A DNA stretch of 51,624 bases from a virus. Location of the stretch: positions 1 to 51,624 of the IMG/VR virus record IMGVR_UViG_3300017963_000074; one strand, 5' to 3'. A program made the translations under genes and the position numbers. How positions within the stretch are numbered: position 1 is the first letter of the stretch; each line of letters opens with the position of its first letter. Shown one piece after another: positions 1 through 9,900 of this stretch. The notes under the pieces are model-generated. The model saw only the letters and a list, made by a program, of their open reading frames with translations. It made no database searches and was not told the origin of the DNA.

Positions 1-123
1 CTCAAACTCCTTCACCATCTGTTTCCTGATCCTCATATCAGCCCTCCATCCTGGAGCCGCCTGTTACCGACTGCTGGATAATATCGTCAGTGACTCCCTT
101 CATCATGTCGTTGATTACTTCTA
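1..123. repeat. Terminal overlap, left copy (contig closes into a circle)
   Basis: The first 123 bases are identical to the last 123 bases of the window (51502-51624). They lie inside coding sequence: the start of the 88-aa gene whose full copy is at 51271-51537, and the end of the 244-aa adaptor-like gene. This is what an assembler leaves when a circular or circularly permuted genome closes. Removing one copy gives a circle of 51,501 bp. A true short terminal repeat of the packaged DNA is possible but less likely, because the ends fall within genes. Confidence 0.93.
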
Positions 124-772
124 CCTGTACTCTATATCCTTCAAAGTTCCTATAGAACCTCTCCAGACAGAGCACAGCTGCCTGCACGAGTACCTCAGGA
201 TAATGAACAGTCCAATAGTTCAGATCATCGTCCTCTGTAAGAGACTCTGAATAGAACTCTCCCAATACCTCCATTGTAAAGGTAGCATCAGCCGGAGGCA
301 TGAAGTAGATACCCCGCTTTGCGTAGGTAGTATCAAACAGAACGTCGTAGGGATGGTAGGAGAACTCATCCGTATAGTCACTGCTAGTCAAGGCCTTCTG
401 CTGAGGACTCAACCTAAGAAGACTCTCTGTGAAGTACTTGGGATCTCCTGTATCAATATCAGAAATGTTCTGATCGGGATAGTTCTCCTTCAGCCACCCT
501 AGATCCTTCCTCACAAGCTGGTATCCATCCTCACTCAGCCCAACTACCCAGACTTCTAGGACATTCCTCAGATTGGAAATCTCAAGCTGGTATGCATTTA
601 TTGCTATATCATACTTATACCATCTCTTGCTTTCCTTCTGAGGCCACTTCACATCAAGGTATCTGGCTCCGGCGTTCAAGAAGAATAGGTCATTGACTGT
701 TCCTGTCCCGTCCAGGAGATCTAACCTCCCGCTCGATTCGGCGAACAGATCTCTTACCTGATTGGCTGTCAT
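38..772 (-). CDS. Adaptor / head-tail connector-like protein (244 aa)
   Basis: Its length, its position two genes after the major capsid protein and just before the nozzle-like gene (across the circle closure), and a mixed sequence rich in aromatic residues all suggest the adaptor ring (T7 gp11 or P22 gp4 role) that joins the portal to the tail nozzle. No signal peptide or membrane segment is seen. The ATG at 772 overlaps the stop of the 109-aa gene in an ATGA arrangement, so translation is probably coupled. Assignment rests mainly on synteny; I do not recognise a specific motif. An alternative is another head-completion protein. Confidence 0.5.
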   Translation of the reverse strand: MTANQVRDLFAESSGRLDLLDGTGTVNDLFFLNAGARYLDVKWPQKESKRWYKYDIAINAYQLEISNLRNVLEVWVVGLSEDGYQLVRKDLGWLKENYPDQNISDIDTGDPKYFTESLLRLSPQQKALTSSDYTDEFSYHPYDVLFDTTYAKRGIYFMPPADATFTMEVLGEFYSESLTEDDDLNYWTVHYPEVLVQAAVLCLERFYRNFEGYRVQVEVINDMMKGVTDDIIQQSVTGGSRMEG

Positions 773-1098
773 TTCTTAGTCTCCACAGGGGTACTCTTCT
801 TGGTGGTAGCTTTCTTGGTAGTCGTTGCAGCCTTGGGAGGGGCAGGCTTGCTGATTCCCTCCACATAGATCCTCTCATCCCTATCAGCATGTGTCCTCTT
901 GGGATAAGGCTTGCTTTCATTCACATCTACCATGAAGCCGTGTCTCTCGAATCTTGCCTGAATAGCATAGATCCTCTCCGTCTTCCACAGCACGATCTGC
1001 TTAGGCCCCAGTTCCTTCTTCTCCTTACTCTTTATCTCTCCCTTTGTATCCACAATTCCCAGGACCTCAGCAAGTTCTTGAATCGTCCAAGTATCCAT
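769..1098 (-). CDS. Small post-capsid protein with Lys/Thr-rich tail (109 aa)
   Basis: Family not recognised. The first 60 residues look like a small mixed fold beginning with a helix that carries an AEVLG sequence. The last 25 residues are a low-complexity tail of Lys, Thr, Ala and Pro, probably disordered. The gene lies between the capsid gene and the adaptor-like gene. It is separated from the capsid gene by a hairpin terminator (1133-1158) and a copy of the TTTTCAAA/TTTGAAAA dyad, so it may be expressed at a lower level than capsid. It starts at ATG 1098 after an AAGGAG ribosome binding site. A head-completion or neck role is an inference from position. Confidence 0.55.
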   Translation of the reverse strand: MDTWTIQELAEVLGIVDTKGEIKSKEKKELGPKQIVLWKTERIYAIQARFERHGFMVDVNESKPYPKRTHADRDERIYVEGISKPAPPKAATTTKKATTKKSTPVETKK

Positions 1099-1113
1099 TT
1101 CTTTCTCCTTATG

Positions 1114-1130
1114 ATTTCAAAATTTGAAAA
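1114..1130. promoter_or_regulatory. Palindromic 17-mer, copy 1 (between capsid and next gene)
   Basis: The sequence is ATTTCAAAATTTGAAAA: arms TTTCAAA and TTTGAAA around one base. It lies between the capsid terminator hairpin and the ribosome binding site of the 109-aa gene. Flanking GAAAATATAAGG is shared with copy 6 at 41178-41194. The function is unknown; an operator or transcript-level signal is inferred from recurrence in six gaps. Confidence 0.8.
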
Positions 1131-1132
1131 TA

Positions 1133-1158
1133 TAAGGGGGAGGAAACCCTCCCCCTTA
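1133..1158 (-). terminator. Hairpin terminator after the major capsid gene
   Basis: A perfect 11-bp stem (TAAGGGGGAGG with its complement) closes a 4-nt loop two bases after the capsid stop codon. Read on the minus strand it is followed by the T-rich stretch TATATTTTC. It probably acts as a partial terminator or 3' stabiliser that raises capsid output relative to downstream genes. Confidence 0.75.
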
Positions 1159-1160
1159 CA

Positions 1161-2495
1161 TCACACAGCGTTATCCTCGCCAACGCCATTCAGATACCCC
1201 CAAGGGCCATCGAGCTGGAACTCATACGTACCCTCAGTCAGCCACTCTTCCTCGAGACCGTCCTTGCCAGTTCCTCCACCCTCTTTCCAAGAGGTATCCT
1301 TCTTGTAGTGGGTGTCGGACTTTTGCAGGGGCAGCCACTTGATGTGGGCCGGAGGGATAACCAGCATCGAATAGTCATTGGTGGTTTCCCAGCTGAACAA
1401 GGGGTGAATCTTGAGACTGAAAGTCCCAAAGACATTATGGAACCTCTGGACAGAGATCCCATAGCCAGCTTCACCTTCCTTGATCTGGTACATAGCGCTG
1501 GATTCGACCAGCCGCTGGATTCCGAGCATCGCTCCAGCTCCACAGAAGACAATAGCATCTCCACCGAGAGATCCCCTTCCCTGAGAGAAGATCGCTTTCA
1601 TCATGGAATCCAACCAGGTCTTTCCACCTTCCAGCCAGGTCTGACCGGAATAGGTAGTGTTGGTCTTGAAGGAATCGCAGTTGGCACTGGCATAGGTATT
1701 GATGAACTGCACAATACCCATGATAGTGTTCTCAGGCTTCCCGTTTGCTCCGGTGCCAGCACTTCTCACGCCCCAGATCAGAGACTTCTCCATCTCAATA
1801 CCATGATACAGGAGAGACTGCTGCTTGGTATCGAGGTAGGCGTCCCTCGATCTCAGCTCAGTATACATCGCAGTTCTGGTCAGGTCGTTCGGGGTACGCC
1901 AGATCTGAGTGAGATTGTACACCTGAGCCGGATCATACGTGATGGCTTCTGGACGGGTAGCTCCCTGAGAGTTCACATTGCCAACCACCAGGATCCTGTC
2001 AACAGTCGCCAGGTTGTATGTGGCTCCTCCATTGTCGTCAGCCTCGATCAGCTTCACGGCAATATAAGAACTCGCCCCGTTCAGGACGACATCCACACAC
2101 TTCCCGACAACATCGACAGTGTATTGGTCGCTATCTCTCAGCAGGACCTGATGACCTTCACGGAACATATCAGCTGTTGCCTCTGCAACTTTCGCATAGA
2201 CAACTCCGCCGGCTGCTCCAAAGGTCGCGGCATGAGAGGCATAAACATACTCAGTTCCCAGTGCCGAGTCAATATACACGCTTGTGACCGCTCCGGCCTG
2301 CGTGGACATTGTCCTCGTCCACCAGTTGTGCTGAGTACTCTTGATTGACTCTCCTCTGCCGGTCATGCTGGTGATGGCCACCAAAGGGGCATGACCATTG
2401 GGATACAACTCGAGGATCTTCTGTCTCCAGTTCTGCGGATCCTCGTTTGTGACCCAATCGCCAGTGCCACGCATTCCGAAAAAAGGCGTCGCCAT
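1161..2495 (-). CDS. Major capsid protein, HK97 fold, SU10/DUF5309-like (444 aa)
   Basis: This protein builds the icosahedral head. The N-terminal 60 residues with Trp and Gly are followed by a domain typical of the DUF5309/SU10 major capsid group. The C-terminal half has a recognisable stretch: a helix near KTWLDSMM, then GGDAIVFCGAG, then GISVQRF and a strand ending in HPLFSW, as in HK97-fold A and P domains. There is no separate delta domain; assembly is likely helped by the acidic scaffold at 3872-4690. The gene follows the 328-aa beta-helix gene by 15 bases, has a good GGAGGT site before ATG 2495, and ends at the strong hairpin 1133-1158. The family call is from remembered sequence patterns, not a search. 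Confidence 0.82.
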   Translation of the reverse strand: MATPFFGMRGTGDWVTNEDPQNWRQKILELYPNGHAPLVAITSMTGRGESIKSTQHNWWTRTMSTQAGAVTSVYIDSALGTEYVYASHAATFGAAGGVVYAKVAEATADMFREGHQVLLRDSDQYTVDVVGKCVDVVLNGASSYIAVKLIEADDNGGATYNLATVDRILVVGNVNSQGATRPEAITYDPAQVYNLTQIWRTPNDLTRTAMYTELRSRDAYLDTKQQSLLYHGIEMEKSLIWGVRSAGTGANGKPENTIMGIVQFINTYASANCDSFKTNTTYSGQTWLEGGKTWLDSMMKAIFSQGRGSLGGDAIVFCGAGAMLGIQRLVESSAMYQIKEGEAGYGISVQRFHNVFGTFSLKIHPLFSWETTNDYSMLVIPPAHIKWLPLQKSDTHYKKDTSWKEGGGTGKDGLEEEWLTEGTYEFQLDGPWGYLNGVGEDNAV

Positions 2496-2510
2496 AATTA
2501 CCTCCGCTTA

Positions 2511-3497
2511 TTATGTTGCAGGTTTCACGGCTATTCCACTGGTAGCAGCTGCAGGTGCAGGCGAGCTGATCCAGGTGCCAGCAATGTCCCCTGCCTCCCA
2601 TTCCAAGATCCCTACCAATGCGGAGTTACCGGTTATCAGAACATCATGAGTTGTGGTAATAGTGGCATCGAAAGCTTCCAAGAGATTATCACCATGATTT
2701 GTCCAGAAGTTGTAGAACAGACAGTCATGGAAGCGCGTCCATCTGTCGTTTCCACCCGAGATCTTTACCAGTGTATAGGTATTGGTCTCGGCCCAGGATA
2801 GGAACATACAGCCATCGAAAGTGTTCCTCTTGGAATCAGTGTCAACGACCAGATGATTGTTCGCAGCCGTTCTCTTGATAGTATCAATACCGATTGTGCA
2901 GTTCTTGAACACATTCTCCGCTGCTCCGGTCAGCTTCAGCGAATACGCATTAGCATTTCCGGCCGGAGTGGCATGTCCAATCCCTGCAAAGTGAACGTTG
3001 TTGAAGAAGTTCCTGTCGCCAGTAACAACTACATTCCCTGACGCAGCTGTCGCGCCACCCTGGAAGATGTAGAAGTTCTGGAAGGAACAGCCGCTTGCTG
3101 AAATTGTAATCAAGCTAGCTAGGTTTCCGCTGTTGAAAATCCTGGCCCTCTGGCCTACGTTTGTTGGAGCACATAGTCCGACGAAGTGTGTATAGTCCTT
3201 GTCCCAAGTAAGCGCGGAGGAAATACTGAGAGAAGAACTACCAGGGATGTAGAACAGGATGTCATTCTGGTTGGCTGTCAGAGCATCCTCGGCAGCTGCC
3301 AGGGTCTGAAATGCCTTTGCAGGAGTTCGTCCTGATCTACTATCACTTCCGTTAGTAGGATCCAGGTAGTATACATCGCCGACGCCGATAGGTCCGCCAA
3401 CTCCACCCTGAGCTTGGAGGAAACCTTTCAGCTTCATATTCCCTACACCATCGAGAATAATCCCATGATGGAGGAAATGATTGCTGAGAAAACTCAT
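2511..3497 (-). CDS. Right-handed beta-helix protein beside the capsid gene (328 aa)
   Basis: After a 40-residue N-terminal segment the sequence shows DVYYLDPTNGSDS and AFQTLAAAEDAL. This is the standard opening of pectate-lyase-like beta-helix proteins in phages, in which a first strand precedes a parallel coil. Repeated strands with Asn, Phe and Gly ladders follow (for example NVVVTGDRNFFNNVHF and RNTFDGCMFLSW). No signal peptide is seen, in contrast with the other two beta-helix proteins of this genome. Its location between the small 114-aa gene and the major capsid gene suggests a head decoration or head-fibre protein that may bind host glycans. A tail spike is the alternative. The start ATG 3497 follows AGGAGGTAGGCC. 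Confidence 0.68.
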   Translation of the reverse strand: MSFLSNHFLHHGIILDGVGNMKLKGFLQAQGGVGGPIGVGDVYYLDPTNGSDSRSGRTPAKAFQTLAAAEDALTANQNDILFYIPGSSSLSISSALTWDKDYTHFVGLCAPTNVGQRARIFNSGNLASLITISASGCSFQNFYIFQGGATAASGNVVVTGDRNFFNNVHFAGIGHATPAGNANAYSLKLTGAAENVFKNCTIGIDTIKRTAANNHLVVDTDSKRNTFDGCMFLSWAETNTYTLVKISGGNDRWTRFHDCLFYNFWTNHGDNLLEAFDATITTTHDVLITGNSALVGILEWEAGDIAGTWISSPAPAAATSGIAVKPAT

Positions 3498-3513
3498 GGC
3501 CTACCTCCTTTGA

Positions 3514-3858
3514 TTAGTCAGCCTCATAGGACTCTACGAGAATCCACTGAGTCCCATCAGACTCAACAGTCAGGGTATCGCCGGCATCCTCAATGGTCAC
3601 GTCAGTCCAACCCTCGCTATCATCTCTGTCAGCGATGGTCAGGATGTTCGATCCAGTTCGAACAAGGAACGTGAACCTGAGGCCCTTCGCCAAGGCGACG
3701 TACGGGAGGTAGAGTGTGCTCGTCCCGCTGGCCATGTTGCAGATCCAGGTGCGCTCCCACAACTCGACGTTGTCGGTACTTCCTGCACCTGTATGAAACA
3801 CAGTCCGCAGTCTTTCAGCAACACCCACCTCAATGTCGTTCTTCGCTTGCGTTGACAT
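3514..3858 (-). CDS. Probable head decoration or minor head protein (114 aa)
   Basis: A small, mostly beta protein (strands around STLYLPYVALA, LRFTFLVRTGS and QWILVESYE). It sits between the scaffold gene and the beta-helix/capsid pair, the usual slot for decoration proteins. The alternation of short strands and Gly/Asp turns fits a jelly-roll or beta-sandwich. No family was recognised. ATG 3858 has a weak upstream site. A head-decoration role is inferred from position only. Confidence 0.5.
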   Translation of the reverse strand: MSTQAKNDIEVGVAERLRTVFHTGAGSTDNVELWERTWICNMASGTSTLYLPYVALAKGLRFTFLVRTGSNILTIADRDDSEGWTDVTIEDAGDTLTVESDGTQWILVESYEAD

Positions 3859-3871
3859 AGCGGGTCTCCTG

Positions 3872-4673
<802 letters not shown>

Positions 4674-4690
<17 letters not shown>

Positions 4691-4955
4691 TTTCTTCTTC
4701 CTCCTCAGTAGCTTCAATTTCCAACCTATCTATGATTAACTTAACATTCTCAAGGGTATCTATCTCAGCCTGCAGGGGTTCCACCCCAAGGTGAACTATC
4801 ACATCCCCGCTATCATCCAGTTTCCTCATAGTCTGTGGAGGGGCCTTCTTAAGCTGATTCACAACCATAGCAATTCTCTCGTCGATAACTGCTATAAACT
4901 CCACCCATACTCTGTGTTGTTTAAACTGTTTGATTTCAGCTGAGCTTATGTTCAT
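4674..4955 (-). CDS. Small acidic protein between portal and scaffold (93 aa)
   Basis: Two helical stretches (from about residue 4 to 40 and 60 to 80) with a beta segment around GDVIVHLGVEP, ending in a run of Glu. The ATG at 4955 overlaps the portal stop by 4 bp, and the 3' end overlaps the scaffold start, so it is translated as part of the portal-scaffold-capsid block. The family is not recognised. Many tailed phages have a small gene of this sort here, with unknown function. Confidence 0.6.
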
Positions 4956-6901
4956 TGTAGACCTCCTATTGGTACAAGATTACCTTTCCTCTCCTCCTCC
5001 TGCACTGTCTCCTCCGGCAATACCCGTGTATTCACGTCCCTCCTCACAAAGTCGTTTACATTCCTGGCACCTAGCTGCCTTGTGAGATGTTTGAACACCC
5101 TTACAATATCGAAGTTCTGGCTTATAACTGGATGGGAGGCCAGGATCTCAAATACCTTCGCCCACGCTTGACCATCGGAGCTGCCAGGGATACTCCCATC
5201 GTGAGGCATGACATCTACATCGATATCTATATCCTTTGGGCTAACCTTCACCCTGGTCTGGTCAGTTCCGTATTCTGCAAATAGTTCCTCACTCAGTCTA
5301 CCTATCATATTCACATAAACCTCTTCACTCATCAACTGCTTTGTATGAGCTGCGAATAGATAGGCCAGATCAAAGTGACTCTGGATACTACTCAGTCTGG
5401 CATATTTCTCCAAGCGGGATAGGGCAGAAGAGTGTACCTGCTGTGCCTCAGTTGCACTCACCCTCTCAGATGTCCTTCTCCTTATCCCCTTCAGCTGATC
5501 CACTGCCCCAGTTACCTCCTCACTCAGTTGCTTTATGAAGGATATATCAGGGATATTCTGTGCAGTTATGTCAGTAATGGCCAGCTGTTGCACTGCCTCC
5601 TTCACACCTCTTCCCCAGGCTGCCCTTCTCATTCTCACAAGCTTCCCTGGTTCTGGAGTTTTCAGGTCGTTGTAGTTCACAAGGTAAGGATCAACAATAA
5701 GCATATCGTTGATGGCCTTCCTCACATTAGCCACATGTGTCCTATACAACCAGTCAGCTGTCCCCTGCAACCCATGCATCACCTCCAGGACACCGATTGG
5801 GACTATCGAGTGGCCATCATAGTTAGGACAGTCCACAGCAAGCGGGAACCTGTTGTGATCCAACCCAGTTGGCTGGGCAGCTATCAGAACAGCATCTCCA
5901 GCCAGTGCAAAGTACCACTTCTCAGGATAGTCCCCATCCCCTAATCCCCACTCGCTGGGAACCAGGTTGACATACATGTGAAGAACATCGACAATGTTCC
6001 CTGTCTCTCTCGGAGTATCATCTGTCCATCCGGTCTTATCCCACCTACCTGTCTCGGTAGCTGTCCGGAAGTTCTTCGATCTGTTATCTCCACTATGTAC
6101 CAGATATCTTACATTGAACAGGATACTATCAACATCATTCTCATCCGAGAGAAGGGTTATCCTATTCGTCCTATCCATCCAACCCTGATACTCACTCCTC
6201 TGTATATTCTCCAGAGAGGTATTAGGATCTGGAAGATAATTATAGGGATCAATATTATAAAGGATATTCCCTTCGTACAAAGTTTTCATCTCCCTATTCT
6301 GGACTGTCCTACCAGGGATGAATCTATTAAACACCTCAGACACAAACCCTGTATTCTTCTCAACCGTCTTGAATCCCTTCACCTTCTCCCAGTCCGCTGC
6401 TACAACTCCAAAGCCATAGGCAAGTGCATCTCTCCACATTGTATGGAGATTCAAGGCAGTTTTCATTCTCCTCACCTGGAGCTCGATATTCCTCTCCAGA
6501 AGAATGGCCCCTATTGTATCCTCTGGCCCAGTGCCTTCATATCTGAAGATAGGATCCTCGAGAAAGGCAGCTACCTGGTAGGTTAGGAGAGTTTCCATTG
6601 TAGCATAAGTGATAGGGACAACTATAGTAACAGGTCTCCTCGGATCCTGGCTCTTGATCTCCTTCTCCTCATCGTCCAGATCTATGTAGGCTGTAAGGGT
6701 TCTGTCCATCTCCTGCCATGCACCTACCCTACACTCCATAGCACTATAGCTGTCCTGTGCCATTTTGAGGAGCCTGTCCCTGATATTGTTGTGAATCTCT
6801 GAGCCAGGTTTGAGATTCATACCGGCCGGATAGTTATAATCATAGTCAGCTTCTTTACCTATCTGATCAGAGTTTTTCTTGCCTTCTGATTGGAAGTTCA
6901 T
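4952..6901 (-). CDS. Portal protein (649 aa)
   Basis: The dodecameric ring at the packaging vertex, through which DNA is pumped by the terminase and ejected. The length and the pattern fit P22-like podovirus portals: an early helix with AMECRVGAW; the segment RRPVTIVVPITYATMETLLTY; LEDPIFRYEGTGPED; the crown/stem region TDITAQNIPDISFIK; and a helical C-terminal half with RRRTSERVSATEAQ. The last two patterns are frequent in portals of this type (cohesive long helix after the stem). It lies upstream of the small acidic protein, scaffold and capsid genes in transcription order, the usual head-gene order. Start ATG 6901 overlaps the stop of the 1439-aa fibre gene. Confidence 0.85.
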   Translation of the reverse strand: MNFQSEGKKNSDQIGKEADYDYNYPAGMNLKPGSEIHNNIRDRLLKMAQDSYSAMECRVGAWQEMDRTLTAYIDLDDEEKEIKSQDPRRPVTIVVPITYATMETLLTYQVAAFLEDPIFRYEGTGPEDTIGAILLERNIELQVRRMKTALNLHTMWRDALAYGFGVVAADWEKVKGFKTVEKNTGFVSEVFNRFIPGRTVQNREMKTLYEGNILYNIDPYNYLPDPNTSLENIQRSEYQGWMDRTNRITLLSDENDVDSILFNVRYLVHSGDNRSKNFRTATETGRWDKTGWTDDTPRETGNIVDVLHMYVNLVPSEWGLGDGDYPEKWYFALAGDAVLIAAQPTGLDHNRFPLAVDCPNYDGHSIVPIGVLEVMHGLQGTADWLYRTHVANVRKAINDMLIVDPYLVNYNDLKTPEPGKLVRMRRAAWGRGVKEAVQQLAITDITAQNIPDISFIKQLSEEVTGAVDQLKGIRRRTSERVSATEAQQVHSSALSRLEKYARLSSIQSHFDLAYLFAAHTKQLMSEEVYVNMIGRLSEELFAEYGTDQTRVKVSPKDIDIDVDVMPHDGSIPGSSDGQAWAKVFEILASHPVISQNFDIVRVFKHLTRQLGARNVNDFVRRDVNTRVLPEETVQEEERKGNLVPIGGLQ

Positions 6902-9900
6902 CGTTCCTCCAATAGCTTACCTATCATACTGTAGAAAGCTCTCTTCTTCAAGTGGTAGTATTCGAATTGCTGTGTATCCGTATTCCAGAACATCATTACT
7001 TCCTGACTGGCTTCTACCTCTGGAACCCATCTGTGTATTACATCCCTCCTGGTTTCAGGACTATATGAAACAAAGGAAGGATCGACACTGCTAGCTGTAA
7101 GCTTCCCAGTACATCTGATAGTCCCATTTACATCGAGAGTGTACGATGGAGTAGCGTCGTTAATACCTACCCTCGTATTCACCTTATCAACATACAGCAG
7201 ACCGGCAGACAGACTCATATTATTATTAGATCCATCTATCAAAATAGAGTTCGTCATAGCCCCACCATCATTTATCCTAATATAAATATCCTTATCCTGA
7301 TCCTTCTGATCCACATAAAAGTCTGCAGCAGGGCTCTTATCATGAAAATAACTTCCGCCATGAGTAATAGTATTTCCACTGAGATCGAGTAATCCAAGAT
7401 TATTGTAACCTATATTAACAGAATCCGCCTCCTGATTTATCCCATATCTTGTTAGTGAACAGCTACTCTCTGTAATCCTATCAGAAGTCCCGTTGCCATC
7501 CAGATAATTGTTAGCAGAAAACACTCTATCACAATTGGTAAGATATAGTCCATACCTCCCATTGCTCACCAAATAGTTTCCTACAACAAAAGCATCATCA
7601 CAATAATCAAGAACTATTCCATCAGTTGTACCTGTATTATTGTATATCTTGTTTCCTATAAAACTAGAATAAGCTATTTCATTCCCGCTTGACCCATTGA
7701 AGTAAATAGCGTGTCCTGTGTTGTCGTAGATGACATTCCCCTCTATATGGTGATTGTCCTCACCTGTAGCACAATATATCCCTCCCTCCTCATTACTATA
7801 AATAACATTATCTACAATTGTAACAGCTTTTGCACTATCGTCTATGACAATACCATAGTTGAGACTTGCAGAAGTAAGATTTTTACAGTTATATATCTCA
7901 CAGTTGCTAATAGTAACATTTCTAGAACTACCTATTCTGATTCCTCTGTTGCAGTTGTATATCATACAGTTGTCAATAACAATGTTTTCTATTCTACAAG
8001 TAGAGCCATTTTCATAGATGTGAATCCCATTATTGAAATCCCTGAATGTACAGTTGCTAACAAGCACCCTTCTTACCTTGGTAGTATCAGCCCCCGTTAT
8101 TAACAACCCTACATAGAGTGAGTCAGTTCCCTCAAATATACAATTACTAATCTCCACATCATAAACCTCACCAGAGGGATTCCCACCTGTAGCACCTGGA
8201 GGTTCTATAACAACCATCCCAGGACTACATGAACCGGAGAAGGTACTATTCGTTATCTTGAGCCTCCTCACATACTGATCCGCTCCGTAGTCTCCACCAG
8301 ACACAACACTTATACATGCTCTTCCTCTCAGGGGAGAAGAGTTGAATTGAATAGTTCTAAGAGTAACTCCATCTATAAGAACATCCCTTGATCCAACTAT
8401 ATTAATCTGATCTCCAGCCGCACTATCAACTCTAACATCTCTTACTGTGACAGTATCAGAATTGAGTATCTTTATTCCATGATCGGACTGGTCGTAGTTA
8501 GCATTATCAGCTCCACCTCCATCAATAGTACCGCCTCCATATATAAGGACATTCTCCACACTACTCAAAGAAATGACTGACTTATTTGTAGCCGCGCTCT
8601 TTGTATTTCTTAATTCAGTCCCTCTTGGAATGAATAGAGCTGTATTGGAAGCCGGGATGTGTTCTGTCTGTGTTGTAGCATATTCTGTATCAGGCTCCAA
8701 CCTAATCTCGCCTGCTACAGCTGCTCCTCCTCCATCTTTTATAGCTGCATCAACTGTTGTATATCCTTCCACATACCTCACTCCGTTTAAGTCAGCTAAG
8801 TCAACTATATTATTGCTATTAAAATCCATATCTGCATTAGTTACATCTATCTGCCCACCGGAATCAAATAGTAACATCTCCCCATCAACTATACCAACCC
8901 CCTGTCCATCATCTATATGAAGCTTGTCAGCTGATATACCTCCATTGGAAATAGAAAGAGTATCCATATTAACTATACCGTTACTCTGCATATCCAGGTC
9001 AGCATACATATATATCTTATCAATCATCCCCTCTGTCCAGTCCATTATTTCCAAGCCACCAACAAATAACTCAACATGGTCACCTTGCAATCGAAAATAA
9101 GTATCCAAATCTCCATCATGATAGATATATTCTGCAAAGTTTGCAGTTCCTGATACTATAAGATGATTATCGCTCTGGAGGGTATCAGCTTGAATCATAT
9201 GACCACCAGCATCCCACGTATTTGTAAGTGGGACAGTGCCATCGGCCATTACAGCTCCAGCCCCTGCAACAATATCAGCAGCGTGCTGGCCATCCAGGAG
9301 ATCAGCGTTGAGGTTAGTTACAAGGGTTGCACTGGCAATGGTAAAGGGAGCTGTACCTCCTGCTAATGTAGAGGTTATAACTCCAGTAGCTCTAACAGTT
9401 CCATCTACATCAAGGGTGTATGAAGGAGTAGCATCGTTCACACCAACTCTTGTATTTACTTTATCAAGATACAGTAATCCCGCAGACAGGCTCATATTAT
9501 TTGTAGCTCCGTCTACCAAGATGGAATTTGTCATAACTCCACCATCGTTTATCCTTATATAAAGATCATTATCTTGGTCATTCTGATCTATATACATATC
9601 CCCAGCATCACTCTTGCTATCAAGATCATTTATATCTGCAATAGAGTTCCCTCCCATGTTCAGATTACCACCCATTGTATCAGTACCATCCAGCTCGAGA
9701 TACTGAGTATGGTCGTCATCTGCAAGGCCATCCAGCTCCCCATGATCCGTAACACCGGCACCCAATCCTTCTATACTATCACTCACAGCATCGGGCGTAG
9801 CAATCTCACTGGTATCTACCTTTATTGTAAAGGTACTATTTGCTCCTCCATCTACAAAGTCCAGCCCATAACCGGCTGTTATCTTTCTCTCTCCTGATAA

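Noticed and set aside
1308-2348. 346-aa plus-strand frame across the capsid gene
   Set aside because: It is a shadow of the capsid gene: no ribosome binding site, and the composition follows the antisense of the real frame.
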